A stretch of 16,511 nt of DNA, from the NCBI GenBank assembly GCA_900545655.1, contig UQZY01000038.1, positions 1-16,511 on the forward strand. Direction: 5' to 3'. Shown here in pieces: positions 1 to 7,022 of this stretch. Positions within the stretch are counted from its first letter, which is position 1; every line of letters begins with the position of its first letter. Position numbers and translations under genes: made by a program. This stretch comes from an uncultured Oscillospiraceae bacterium (GTDB taxonomy: Bacteria > Bacillota > Clostridia > Oscillospirales > Acutalibacteraceae). Under the pieces are notes generated by a model, which was not told where the DNA came from, made no database searches, and saw nothing but the letters and a program-made list of their open reading frames with translations.

Positions 1-34
1 GCTTTTTAAGATTTTCATAGTTCATTTCTTCCAT
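1..34 (-). CDS. Possible start of a gene cut by the window edge
   Basis: On the minus strand an open frame begins with ATG at 34 and reads MEEMNYENLKK before the window ends. It lies directly after the terminator at 35-67. A second in-frame ATG sits at 25. Neither start has a convincing ribosome binding site, so this could be chance sequence. Nothing can be said about function. Confidence 0.2.
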   Translation of the reverse strand, partial: MEEMNYENLKK

Positions 35-67
35 AATAAAACCCCCGAACTCCGTACGAGTCGGGGG
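35..67 (-). terminator. Rho-independent terminator ending the trpS-side minus-strand transcript
   Basis: A perfect 7-bp GC-rich stem pairs CCCCCGA (42-48) with TCGGGGG (61-67). On the minus strand it is followed by TTTTATT (41-35). It is the first good terminator downstream of trpS and also lies about 40 nt after the small frame at 109-198, so it could end either transcript. Its closeness to the frame at 1-34 would also allow a role as an attenuator, which is less likely. Confidence 0.75.
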
Positions 68-108
68 CTTTGAAATCATGTCAGAACAGAGCACATACCC
101 TCAAAGGC

Positions 109-198
109 TCACTCTGAAAATTCAGTGACCCACTCGTACGCATATTTTTCAGAACAAAAACCGGTGTGATTGCAACTTCGGTATCCGTCGCAGTCCAT
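109..198 (-). CDS. Possible 29-residue Cys-containing small protein
   Basis: A short minus-strand frame starts at ATG 198 and stops with TGA at 109-111. It is preceded by GAGGTG with 8 nt spacing, which is a good ribosome binding site. The product has three evenly spaced cysteines (Cys3, Cys9, Cys15; C-x5-C-x5-C, core CDGYRSCNHTGFC) and an acidic aromatic tail. The same frame stays open upstream to an ATG at 264, giving 51 residues with three more cysteines, but that start has no ribosome binding site. A candidate promoter lies at 376-405 and a terminator at 35-67, so the stretch has the parts of a small gene. No family was recognised. It may be a chance frame in the trpS 3' region. Confidence 0.33.
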   Translation of the reverse strand: MDCDGYRSCNHTGFCSEKYAYEWVTEFSE

Positions 199-250
199 AC
201 AGTGAGCACCTCTTTCTTTTAATAATTTATTCGGCGGCTTTACGCATCCG

Positions 251-338
251 TTTGCGATACACATATACTTTTGCAATACACGCGCCCTTTGGGATACACA
301 CGTCTTTTTGTGTACACATATCCGTTTGCGATGTACGG
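251..338. repeat. Five imperfect tandem repeats of 18-19 bp
   Basis: The core TTTGCGATACACA recurs with small changes at 251-263, 270-282, 288-300, 307-318 (one base shorter) and 325-337. Core starts are spaced 19, 18, 19 and 18 bp apart. The array lies between trpS and the small Cys-containing frame. Because the spacing is not a constant multiple of three, the array does not keep one reading frame, which argues against a protein repeat. It is not CRISPR-like: there are no unique spacers of constant size. The rest of 1-401 holds the terminator, the small frame and a possible promoter. Confidence 0.7.
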
Positions 339-375
339 CTTTTTAAAGTAAACAACGCCGAGATTCAACTTTTTT

Positions 376-405
376 AGTTTACCGCCGTAAAATACAAAAA
401 GTCAA
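376..405 (-). promoter_or_regulatory. Candidate promoter after trpS
   Basis: The minus strand shows TTGACT (405-400), an 18-bp spacer and TAAACT (381-376). It overlaps the trpS stop region and points toward the tandem repeats and the small Cys-containing frame. A second arrangement (TTGAAT-17-TAAAAA) lies about 30 bp further downstream. The sequence is AT-rich, so a chance match is possible. Confidence 0.33.
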
Positions 406-1412
406 GACTTAAATTGGTAAAAGCCTATCTTTTTCATAGCCTTGTCAAGGGTACGCTGCGAGATACGTGTTGCCGCCTCGGCGCCCTTCCTCATACACTC
501 TTCAAGGTACGCGCGTTCGTTTATAAGTCGTGTGAATTCCGACTGAACGGGCGCAAGCTCGGCTATTACGGCATCCGCAACCGCAGACTTGAAATCTCCG
601 TAGCCCTTTCCCTCAAACTCCTTCTCAATCTGCTCATAGCTGCGTCCCGTACAGCAGGAGTAGATACTCATAAGGTTATTCACGCCGTCCTTACCCTCTG
701 CATAACGCACACACGCCTCTGAATCCGTAACCGCACTTCTGAACTTCTTTGCGATAACATCCGGCGTGTCAAGCATGGAGATAAAGCCCTTGGGATTAGA
801 ATCGGACTTTGACATCTTCTTTGCAGGGTCGACAAGTGACATAACCTTTGCCCCCTCTTTAACTATGAGGGGCTCCGGGCTTTTGAAGGTCTGACCGTAT
901 ATACCGTTGAACCTGTCTGCGATATCCCTCGCAATCTCAAGGTGCTGCTTCTGGTCAGCCCCGACGGGTACATAATCAGCCTGATAGAGGAGTATGTCGG
1001 CAGCCATAAGTGCGGGATATGCGAAAAGACCGACGTTTACATTGTCCGCGTGCGTCTTTGATTTATCCTTAAACTGTGTCATTCGCGACATCTCGCCGAA
1101 CTGAGTGTAGCAGTCAAGTATCCAACCGAGCTGTGCATGCGTCGGAACCTGACTTTGAACAAAAATTATGCTTTCGTCGGGAGAGAGTCCTATTGCAAAA
1201 AGCAAAGCGTACATATTTCTTATCTGCTCGCGGAATTTCTGAGGATCCTGACGAACGGTGATTGCATGAAGGTCGGCAACTCCGAACGCGCAGTCATACT
1301 CAGATGCGATATCATTCCAGTTTTTGAGAGCCCCGAGATAGTTTCCGAGAGTCGGTGTTCCGCTGGGCTGAATGAGGCTCAGCACTTTTTTCTTCTTTAT
1401 CTGTTCTTCCAT
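402..1412 (-). CDS. trpS: Tryptophan--tRNA ligase
   Basis: Charges tRNA(Trp) with tryptophan using ATP, in the cytoplasm. The 336-residue product has the normal length for bacterial TrpRS, a class Ic synthetase that works as a homodimer. The HIGH-equivalent signature lies in PSGTPTLGNYLGA near residues 16-29, and the KMSKS loop is present as KKMSKSDSN around residue 200. The start is supported by AAGGAG 10 nt upstream. It lies 88 nt downstream of the aminotransferase gene on the same strand, and no terminator was seen between them, so co-transcription is possible. A T-box leader, common before clostridial synthetase genes, would not fit in that gap, and its conserved AGGGTGG element is absent. 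Identification is firm. Confidence 0.97.
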   Translation of the reverse strand: MEEQIKKKKVLSLIQPSGTPTLGNYLGALKNWNDIASEYDCAFGVADLHAITVRQDPQKFREQIRNMYALLFAIGLSPDESIIFVQSQVPTHAQLGWILDCYTQFGEMSRMTQFKDKSKTHADNVNVGLFAYPALMAADILLYQADYVPVGADQKQHLEIARDIADRFNGIYGQTFKSPEPLIVKEGAKVMSLVDPAKKMSKSDSNPKGFISMLDTPDVIAKKFRSAVTDSEACVRYAEGKDGVNNLMSIYSCCTGRSYEQIEKEFEGKGYGDFKSAVADAVIAELAPVQSEFTRLINERAYLEECMRKGAEAATRISQRTLDKAMKKIGFYQFKS

Positions 1413-1500
1413 TTGAATTTTGCTCCTTATTTTAAAATAACGCTTGTGTGATGTACAGTCCTCGACTTATCGTTTCTTGTAAGACTGCCGAAAATTCAAT

Positions 1501-2703
1501 TTATTTATCAAAGTCCCTCGCAATTTCACCGAGAATCTTCATACCCTTTATGATATCTTCATCGGACGGGGTTGAAAAATTGAGGCGTATATACTGCGTT
1601 TTTGCGGTTTCATCAGTCAGGAAAGCCACGCCCGGAACGACCGCAACATGAGCATCGGCCGCTTTTTTACAGAAGGTCATCATGTCGATATCCTCACGCA
1701 GTCTGCACCAGACAAAAAGTCCTCCCTGCGGCTTAACATATGTTACCGCGTCACCGAGCTCGCTGTCAATGAGTCCGCACATGAGTTCAAGCTTGCGCCC
1801 GTATATCTCATGCATCCTCTGCATATGAGCGGAGACGTCGCACTCGGTAAGCCATCTGTAAACCAAAAGCTGTGAAAACATGGTGGTGTGTACATCGCTC
1901 GTCTGCTTGCCTACAACCATCTTTGAGATGAGATCTTTTGGGCCTACCGCATAGCCGACACGTATTCCCGGTGAGATAACCTTTGAGAAGGTTCCCGCAT
2001 AGACCACACGACCCTCCGTATCAAGTGTTTTTATGGCAGGGATGTCCTCGCCCGAAACACGGAGATCACCATAGGGATTGTCCTCAAGGATTATGATATC
2101 GTACTTTGAAGCAAGCTCGTACACGGCTTTTCGCTTCTCATATGACATGGTTACGCCGGCAGGATTCTGAAAATTCGGTATAGTGTAAAGTACTTTCGCT
2201 TTACTATTGCTCTTTAACGCATCTTCGAGAGCGGATATACAGATACCGTCATCCTCAAGAGGAACCCCGATAAGCCTTGCTCCGTAGGATCTGAAGCAGT
2301 TAAGAGAGCCTATAAACGAGGGATTTTCACAGATAACTACGTCACCCTCGTTGCAGAGAACCTTTGTCACAAGATCCATAACCTGCTGCGCACCGCTCGT
2401 CACCATAAGCGAATCATTTTCGGTACCGACACCGTATCTCGACCTTGCGAAGCTTGTAAGCTCGTCAATAAGAGGTCCGTAGCCCTCGGTCACTCCGTAC
2501 TGAAGAGCGAGTATCGGGTCATTTGCAAAAATCTCCGAGGATATTCTTTTTACATCGTCAATAGGAAAGGCTTCCGGTGCAGGATTCCCCGCAGCAAAGG
2601 CAATAGTTCCCGGAACGGACGCAGCCTTCAGTATCTCCCTCACGAGAGACGGCTTAAGGTTTGCAATCTTGTTTGACAACTCATACTCAGTTTTTTTTGC
2701 CAT
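1501..2703 (-). CDS. PLP-dependent class I/II aminotransferase (2-aminoadipate/aromatic type)
   Basis: A fold-type I, PLP-dependent aminotransferase of 400 residues, presumably cytoplasmic and homodimeric, transferring an amino group between an amino acid and a 2-oxo acid. Visible motifs are SGAQQVMDL, PNFQNPAGV, EDNPYGDLR, the PLP-lysine motif GTFSKVISPGIRVGY (Lys241 from the chosen start) and the late PQGGLFVW and RLNFS segments. The pattern fits the LysN/ARO8-like group that also forms the C-terminal domain of MocR regulators; no helix-turn-helix domain is present. The ATG at 2703 is chosen because GGAG lies 8 nt upstream. A GTG at 2712 would overlap that site. It is transcribed away from fba from a shared promoter region. 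The amino acid substrate cannot be told from sequence; aromatic, branched-chain or aminoadipate are all possible. Confidence 0.9.
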   Translation of the reverse strand: MAKKTEYELSNKIANLKPSLVREILKAASVPGTIAFAAGNPAPEAFPIDDVKRISSEIFANDPILALQYGVTEGYGPLIDELTSFARSRYGVGTENDSLMVTSGAQQVMDLVTKVLCNEGDVVICENPSFIGSLNCFRSYGARLIGVPLEDDGICISALEDALKSNSKAKVLYTIPNFQNPAGVTMSYEKRKAVYELASKYDIIILEDNPYGDLRVSGEDIPAIKTLDTEGRVVYAGTFSKVISPGIRVGYAVGPKDLISKMVVGKQTSDVHTTMFSQLLVYRWLTECDVSAHMQRMHEIYGRKLELMCGLIDSELGDAVTYVKPQGGLFVWCRLREDIDMMTFCKKAADAHVAVVPGVAFLTDETAKTQYIRLNFSTPSDEDIIKGMKILGEIARDFDK

Positions 2704-2759
2704 TGGTACCACTCCGTTATTATCCGTTTTTGAACTGACGGTAAATTTTATTTCAAACT

Positions 2760-2788
2760 ATTTTATCACGGCTATAATACTTTGACAA
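2760..2788 (-). promoter_or_regulatory. Promoter of the aminotransferase gene
   Basis: On the minus strand TTGTCA (2788-2783) is followed by a 17-bp spacer and TAAAAT (2765-2760). Transcription would start near 2753, leaving a leader of about 50 nt before the ATG at 2703. Its -35 box overlaps the -35 box of the fba promoter on the other strand. Confidence 0.6.
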
Positions 2789-2811
2789 TGTATATTTGTT
2801 TGTATTATAAT
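2782..2811 (+). promoter_or_regulatory. Consensus sigma-A promoter of fba
   Basis: TTGACA (2782-2787) and TATAAT (2806-2811) are both perfect consensus boxes, separated by 18 bp. The start of transcription is expected near 2818, about 130 nt before the fba start codon. This is the strongest-looking promoter in the window, as suits a glycolytic gene. Confidence 0.85.
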
Positions 2812-2826
2812 CATACTTGTTAATGC

Positions 2827-2928
2827 TGATAAAGCACCCATGTTTAACCTATAACATGAAGGTCGGCACGCAAGTGCTTTCGACATTGGTTTATCAACAT
2901 TTATCACCGTTTTTCAGATAAATTTTTT
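2827..2928 (+). promoter_or_regulatory. Structured 5' leader of fba (candidate cis-regulatory RNA)
   Basis: The transcript can fold into a three-way junction. P1 pairs TGATAAA (2827-2833) with TTTATCA (2890-2896). P2 pairs CATGTT (2839-2844) with AACATG (2853-2858). P3 pairs GTCG (2862-2865) with CGAC (2881-2884) and GCAC (2866-2869) with GTGC (2874-2877), around a GCAA tetraloop. A second TTTATC (2900-2905) can pair with GATAAA (2917-2922), which is followed by TTTTTT (2923-2928), giving a weak AU-rich terminator-like hairpin. An alternative 7-bp helix (2831-2837 with 2874-2880) competes with P1 and P3. No known riboswitch class was recognised. The pairing is seen; a regulatory role is inferred. 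Confidence 0.45.
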
Positions 2929-2948
2929 ACGGAATAGAGGTAATCAGC

Positions 2949-3917
2949 ATGGCACTTGTAACAACAACAGAGATGTTTAAGAAGGCGTACAACGGAGGAT
3001 ATGCCGTAGGCGCGTTCAACGTAAACAACATGGAAATCATTCAGGGCATAACGGAGGCTGCCGGAGAGCTTAAAAGCCCGGTTATTCTTCAGGTATCCAG
3101 AGGGGCACGTGCATATGCAAATCACACGTATCTTAAAAAGCTTGTCGAAGCCGCAGTCACGGAGTATCCAGACATACCAATAGCGCTTCACCTTGACCAC
3201 GGTGACTCATTTGAGCTCTGCAAGGACTGTATCGACGGAGGCTTTACCTCTGTTATGATAGACGCGTCTTCAAAATCATTTGAGGACAACATCGCTCTTA
3301 CAAAGCAGGTAGTTGAGTACGCTCACGATCACGGCGCAGTGGTTGAAGCCGAGCTCGGCACTCTTGCCGGAATTGAGGACGAGGTTGCTGTGGAAGCAGG
3401 TCAGGAAAGCTACACCCGCCCGGAAGAGGTTGAGGAATTCGTTTCACGTACAGGCTGTGATTCTCTCGCTATAGCCATCGGAACATCTCACGGTGCATAC
3501 AAATTCACGGCTGATCAGTGCACCAGAAACGCTGACGGTATCCTTGTTCCTCCCCCACTCCGCTTTGACGTTCTTGAAGAGTGCATAAAGAGACTTCCGG
3601 GATTCCCGATAGTTCTTCACGGCTCTTCATCCGTTCCGCAGGAGTTTGTAAAGATGATAAACGAATACGGCGGAGATATGCCGGATGCCATAGGTATTCC
3701 GGAGAGTCAGCTCCGTGAGGCTGCAAAGCTCGCTGTATGCAAGATAAATATCGACTCTGACATTCGCCTTGCAATGACGGCAAGTATCAGAAAGTATCTT
3801 GCGGAAAATCCGAGCCATTTTGATCCGCGTCAGTATCTGAAGCCCGCTCGTCAGGCCGTAAAGGATATGGTATCGCACAAGATTCTGAACGTTCTCGGCT
3901 CAGACGGAAAAGCTTGA
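2949..3917 (+). CDS. fba: Class II fructose-1,6-bisphosphate aldolase
   Basis: Zinc-dependent aldolase that reversibly splits fructose 1,6-bisphosphate into dihydroxyacetone phosphate and glyceraldehyde 3-phosphate, a central cytoplasmic step of glycolysis and gluconeogenesis. The 322-residue product starts with the typical ALVTTTEMFKKAYNGGYAVGA segment. It holds HLDHGDS (81-87), with catalytic Asp83 and zinc ligand His84 by family analogy. His181 (GTSHG) and His224 (VLHGSSSVP) match the other zinc ligands, and NIDSD (267-271) matches the phosphate/substrate loop. The start has AGAGG 8 nt upstream. The gene stands alone, with its own consensus promoter, a leader of about 130 nt and a strong terminator at 4061-4094. 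A ketose-bisphosphate aldolase of different sugar preference (tagatose) is possible but less likely. Confidence 0.95.
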   Translation: MALVTTTEMFKKAYNGGYAVGAFNVNNMEIIQGITEAAGELKSPVILQVSRGARAYANHTYLKKLVEAAVTEYPDIPIALHLDHGDSFELCKDCIDGGFTSVMIDASSKSFEDNIALTKQVVEYAHDHGAVVEAELGTLAGIEDEVAVEAGQESYTRPEEVEEFVSRTGCDSLAIAIGTSHGAYKFTADQCTRNADGILVPPPLRFDVLEECIKRLPGFPIVLHGSSSVPQEFVKMINEYGGDMPDAIGIPESQLREAAKLAVCKINIDSDIRLAMTASIRKYLAENPSHFDPRQYLKPARQAVKDMVSHKILNVLGSDGKA

Positions 3918-4060
3918 TTTTCAAAAAAATCAATTTTCACTGAAAAGTCTGTTTTTTAAAGAAAAATGTGAGTCTTAAAAAAGAACATGTGTTTTACAGA
4001 AAAGCAAGAGTCTCACAGCATGGCTAAAAGCAAAACAGCGATATTGAGATAAAATATGTG

Positions 4061-4094
4061 CCCTGCGGCGTTGGCCGCAGGGCTGTTTTATTTT
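4061..4094. terminator. Terminator between convergent fba and murD
   Basis: CCCTGCGGC (4061-4069) pairs perfectly with GCCGCAGGG (4074-4082) around a GTTG loop. On the plus strand it is followed by CTGTTTTATTTT. Read from the minus strand it is followed by ACATATTTTATC, so it may also end the murL-murD transcript, less efficiently. A weak AT-only hairpin (3914-3933) overlaps the fba stop codon. The rest of 3918-4139 is AT-rich with nothing else evident. Confidence 0.88.
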
Positions 4095-4139
4095 AAATAA
4101 GCTTTTTGAAAAAATGCGTCCGTTTAATTTCCCGAATTC

Positions 4140-5477
4140 TCAGTCGTGTTCTCTGACAAGCGCTTTGAAATGGTCACCCTTTTCTTCAAAGTTCTTGTAG
4201 TAATTGTAGCTTGAAGCGGCGGGAGAGATAAGACATATCTTTCCCTTTTCCGTAACGTCAAACGAAACGTCTACAGCCTCCTTCATATCACGTACCTCAA
4301 TGATATTTTTCGACTCCGGGACACCCGGTATTTTTTTAAGAGCATCCCCTATCTGATAGCCCGTTTCCGGCATACAGATGATATTTTTTATGTCGGATTC
4401 GGAAAGCTCTTTTTCAAAATCGGAATAGTCAAGGCCTCTGTCCATACCCCCGATGATAAGGGTGTTTACGCGCTCAAGTGCGTCAACACCGAGCATGACG
4501 GCTGTCGGCACGGTGGCAATGCAGTCGTTGTAAAAGTCAATACCGTCGTATTTGCCGACGAATTCGAGTCTGTGAGGGATTCCCTCAAAGCTTTCTATAC
4601 CTTTTTTGATTGCTGCATTGCCGACACCCAGACAGCCGGCTGCGGTTGCGGCGAAAAAGGTGTCCTGTGCTCCCTGTCTGCCGGGAAGATGAGGATTGAT
4701 GCCTATAAGGCTTGCGAGAAATTCGTCCCGGCAGCCTTCATCCGCGCCTATCAAAATCTGCTGTGACTTTATGAGTGACGGATCAATAAACTGAGAGATA
4801 TCCTGCTCGCGGTTGCGGATGAAGAAGTCGCAAACATGCTGGTGCTTTACGATATTCATCTTCGCCGCAACATACCCATCAAAGCCGTTGTAGTGGTCGA
4901 GGTGTTCCTCATATATGTTTGTAAGCACTGCAACATGAGGTGAAGTCCTCGTAAATTCAAGCTGATGTGACGACATCTCAATAACGGCAATCATGTCAAG
5001 ACTGTCGTCTATTATGTCGAGTACGGGAACCCCTATATTGCCGACAAGGCAAGTGTTGATGCCTGCCGCCTTAAGTATGTCATAGGTGAGCGTTGATGTT
5101 GTTGTCTTACCCTTTGTGCCGGTTATTCCAATCTTGGTTGCCGGCGAATATTTCATAAACAAATCCGTCTGACAGGTAACAAATACATCGTCATTTATAC
5201 GAAGGTCGCAGACCGCAATTCCCGGACTTTTTATAACAACGTTGAAGTCGTTTATGATGTCAGTATAGTTTTCTCCGCAGACAAGTCTTACGTTCAGGTC
5301 ACGAGAGAGAGCTTCGTCCGCGATATCATTTTTGTCACATATAACGAGCGGCTTGCCAGGCATGTGCTTGCGTATGTAATTATACGTCGATCTGCCCTCT
5401 CTGCCGAATCCCATTATGAGCACGGTTTTATCGTCTAAAAATTCCGTTATTCCCTTTGCCGCAACATCTGTTTTCAT
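4140..5477 (-). CDS. murD: UDP-N-acetylmuramoyl-L-alanine--glutamate ligase, probably the L-Glu-adding MurD2 type
   Basis: Cytoplasmic Mur ligase that joins glutamate to UDP-MurNAc-L-Ala with ATP. The 445 residues show all three Mur domains: an N-terminal UDP-binding Rossmann part (GFGREGRST, 23-31), the ATP loop GITGTKGKTTT (117-127), NIYEEHLDH (187-195), the likely carbamylated Lys206 in AAKMNI, and a C-terminal domain with IIGGMDRG (341-348) and SPAASSYNYYKNFEEKG. The substrate-binding stretch reads NDCIATVP (317-324), whereas standard MurD has NDSKATN, so the Lys is missing. With murL 3 nt upstream in the same operon, I infer a ligase that adds L-Glu, which MurL then inverts. The start at 5477 has AGAGG about 8 nt upstream, overlapping the end of murL. 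Mur ligase identity is firm; the MurD2 subtype is inference. Confidence 0.9.
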   Translation of the reverse strand: MKTDVAAKGITEFLDDKTVLIMGFGREGRSTYNYIRKHMPGKPLVICDKNDIADEALSRDLNVRLVCGENYTDIINDFNVVIKSPGIAVCDLRINDDVFVTCQTDLFMKYSPATKIGITGTKGKTTTSTLTYDILKAAGINTCLVGNIGVPVLDIIDDSLDMIAVIEMSSHQLEFTRTSPHVAVLTNIYEEHLDHYNGFDGYVAAKMNIVKHQHVCDFFIRNREQDISQFIDPSLIKSQQILIGADEGCRDEFLASLIGINPHLPGRQGAQDTFFAATAAGCLGVGNAAIKKGIESFEGIPHRLEFVGKYDGIDFYNDCIATVPTAVMLGVDALERVNTLIIGGMDRGLDYSDFEKELSESDIKNIICMPETGYQIGDALKKIPGVPESKNIIEVRDMKEAVDVSFDVTEKGKICLISPAASSYNYYKNFEEKGDHFKALVREHD

Positions 5478-5480
5478 TTT

Positions 5481-6989
5481 TCAGACCTCTTTTACATAAT
5501 TGTACATCTTATCTACCGCGGAGAAAAATTCCTCCGGTATGTCATTTTCATGGTTGAATTCACAGAGAAGCTCTTTAAAGGCACCGTTTTCATGCGGCAC
5601 TCGGTCATAGTAATACTCGAGCAAAACCGGAAGTCTTCTGCCCTCGGCGATATATCTCTCGGCGGTCCCTTTAAGTGCTGCATTTATCTCTACATGTGTG
5701 CCCACACACTCAAAGGGCTTAACCTCCGAGAAGCCCACAAGTCCGTCAAATATTTCTCTAAGGTCACTGCGTGCAAGAAGATTTTCACCGAAGATTCCCG
5801 TCATTTCATCCTCTGTCAGGAACGGTGAGAGAATTATATATACGAAAAGGCACTTTGCACAGTTGTCGCACCAGATATTTTTCTTTGAGCCGGCATTACA
5901 GCTTCTGAAAACCGAATGATATTTTTTATATGCCGAAAACTGCTTTGCGATCTGAAGCTCGTTAAAGCTGCGCAAAAGGCTGAAATACTTTATGGGTACA
6001 CCGACCGACCGTTCGAGGTATGATGAGAAATCCTTTTCAAACTCATATGACTTTGAATACTGATGATTGACCTCAAATTCGGTTTTTTCTGACAAATTGC
6101 CCTCGTTGGCACTTGATTCGTTTGATAATATAATCTGCTCCGCACCCAAAAGATATCCGCAATACGCAGATAAAAACGCAACTATCGCCGAAAACGGTGT
6201 GTGGCCGTTTAAAAAGCCGCGCGCATTGAGCTCAAGCATATTTTTGTCCAACGTCCTGTACGTCCTTATCATGCGTGCGTCGGTATAGCCTGCACAGGCG
6301 GCGGACTCCTCTCTCGCCGGCTGATCGTTCACTGTAAAGCAATAAACCTTGTCAGCGAACCCCCTCGTGAGCTCCATAGTCACACACGAGTCCTTTCCGC
6401 CGCCGACCGGAATTATTTTGATATGTGCATTTTTAAACGGCTTCGGCGGGCAAGCATCCCCTTGCCCACTCGCAAGCGCGACCTTTGACAGTTTCGGCAC
6501 CTCGCCGAAACTGTCATCACAGCTGCTATCGCTGCCACTGCAGTCACTGTCGCCGCAACTGCCGTCAGCGTCGTCGCTTGCTCCCGCAGATTTTATTGTC
6601 ATAAAATCTGACAGCGTCGTCCGTATCCCGTTTTTAAAGAAGAACTCACCCAGACCGCCGAAATAAAGCTTCTTCCACCATTCGGCCTCCGCCTCGCTTA
6701 AAGTTCCGCAAAGCACCTCAACATTCGGAGAGCACATAGGCTTCCAATAGCTTACAAGCTCAACCATGCCCAGGGAGAAAGCGAGATGCCTCGCCGTTTC
6801 CGACTCAGGGTCGTTGATAATCTCAAGATTTGATGTTCTTATCCTGTTTGACGGATGAAACTCACATAGACCGGGAACTTCAAAATCATATGTCAGTTCG
6901 ACATACTCCCCGTCTTTAACGGAGATATGATAATCCTTATATATAAATACAGGGTATTGTTTTCTGAAGCTCTCGAACTTTTCCTGCAT
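5481..6989 (-). CDS. murL: MurL-like UDP-N-acetylmuramoyl-L-alanyl-L-glutamate epimerase
   Basis: Predicted to invert the terminal L-Glu of UDP-MurNAc-L-Ala-L-Glu to D-Glu in an ATP-dependent reaction, in the cytoplasm. From the ATG at 6989 the product has 502 residues; this start has GGAGG 7 nt upstream, while a longer frame from 7052 lacks a ribosome binding site. Visible parts are an N-terminal domain (about 1-133), a Ser/Asp/Cys-rich insert (about 135-185), a PP-loop ATP-pyrophosphatase-like motif PVGGGKDS (194-201), SNESSANEGN (289-298), EVNHQYSKSYEFE (306-318) and a likely metal-binding cluster with Cys364, Cys374, Cys377 and Cys380 (CDNCAKC). Family assignment rests on recognition of the PP-loop and SNE...NHQYSKS pattern plus tight coupling to a murD. 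It could instead be an uncharacterised PP-loop enzyme. The insert carries three perfect inverted repeats and looks acquired. Confidence 0.8.
   Translation of the reverse strand: MQEKFESFRKQYPVFIYKDYHISVKDGEYVELTYDFEVPGLCEFHPSNRIRTSNLEIINDPESETARHLAFSLGMVELVSYWKPMCSPNVEVLCGTLSEAEAEWWKKLYFGGLGEFFFKNGIRTTLSDFMTIKSAGASDDADGSCGDSDCSGSDSSCDDSFGEVPKLSKVALASGQGDACPPKPFKNAHIKIIPVGGGKDSCVTMELTRGFADKVYCFTVNDQPAREESAACAGYTDARMIRTYRTLDKNMLELNARGFLNGHTPFSAIVAFLSAYCGYLLGAEQIILSNESSANEGNLSEKTEFEVNHQYSKSYEFEKDFSSYLERSVGVPIKYFSLLRSFNELQIAKQFSAYKKYHSVFRSCNAGSKKNIWCDNCAKCLFVYIILSPFLTEDEMTGIFGENLLARSDLREIFDGLVGFSEVKPFECVGTHVEINAALKGTAERYIAEGRRLPVLLEYYYDRVPHENGAFKELLCEFNHENDIPEEFFSAVDKMYNYVKEV
6448..6610. repeat. 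Cluster of three perfect inverted repeats inside murL
   Basis: Three separate perfect hairpins lie close together within the coding region. GGGCAAG (6448-6454) pairs with CTTGCCC (6461-6467). GACAGTTTCGGC (6487-6498) pairs with GCCGAAACTGTC (6504-6515). CAGATTTTAT (6587-6596) pairs with ATAAAATCTG (6601-6610). Between the last two lies a stretch coding almost only Asp, Ser, Cys and Gly. The whole segment translates in frame without a stop. It resembles a palindromic element inserted in frame, but that is inference. Confidence 0.6.
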
Positions 6990-7022
6990 GATTTTGCCTC
7001 CGTATAAAATAATAACAAAAAA

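Noticed and set aside
251..338. CRISPR array
   Set aside because: The units are imperfect 18-19 bp tandem repeats with no unique spacers of constant size, and no cas genes are nearby.
1413..1500. T-box leader of trpS
   Set aside because: The gap to the upstream gene is only 88 nt, and the conserved antiterminator element is absent.
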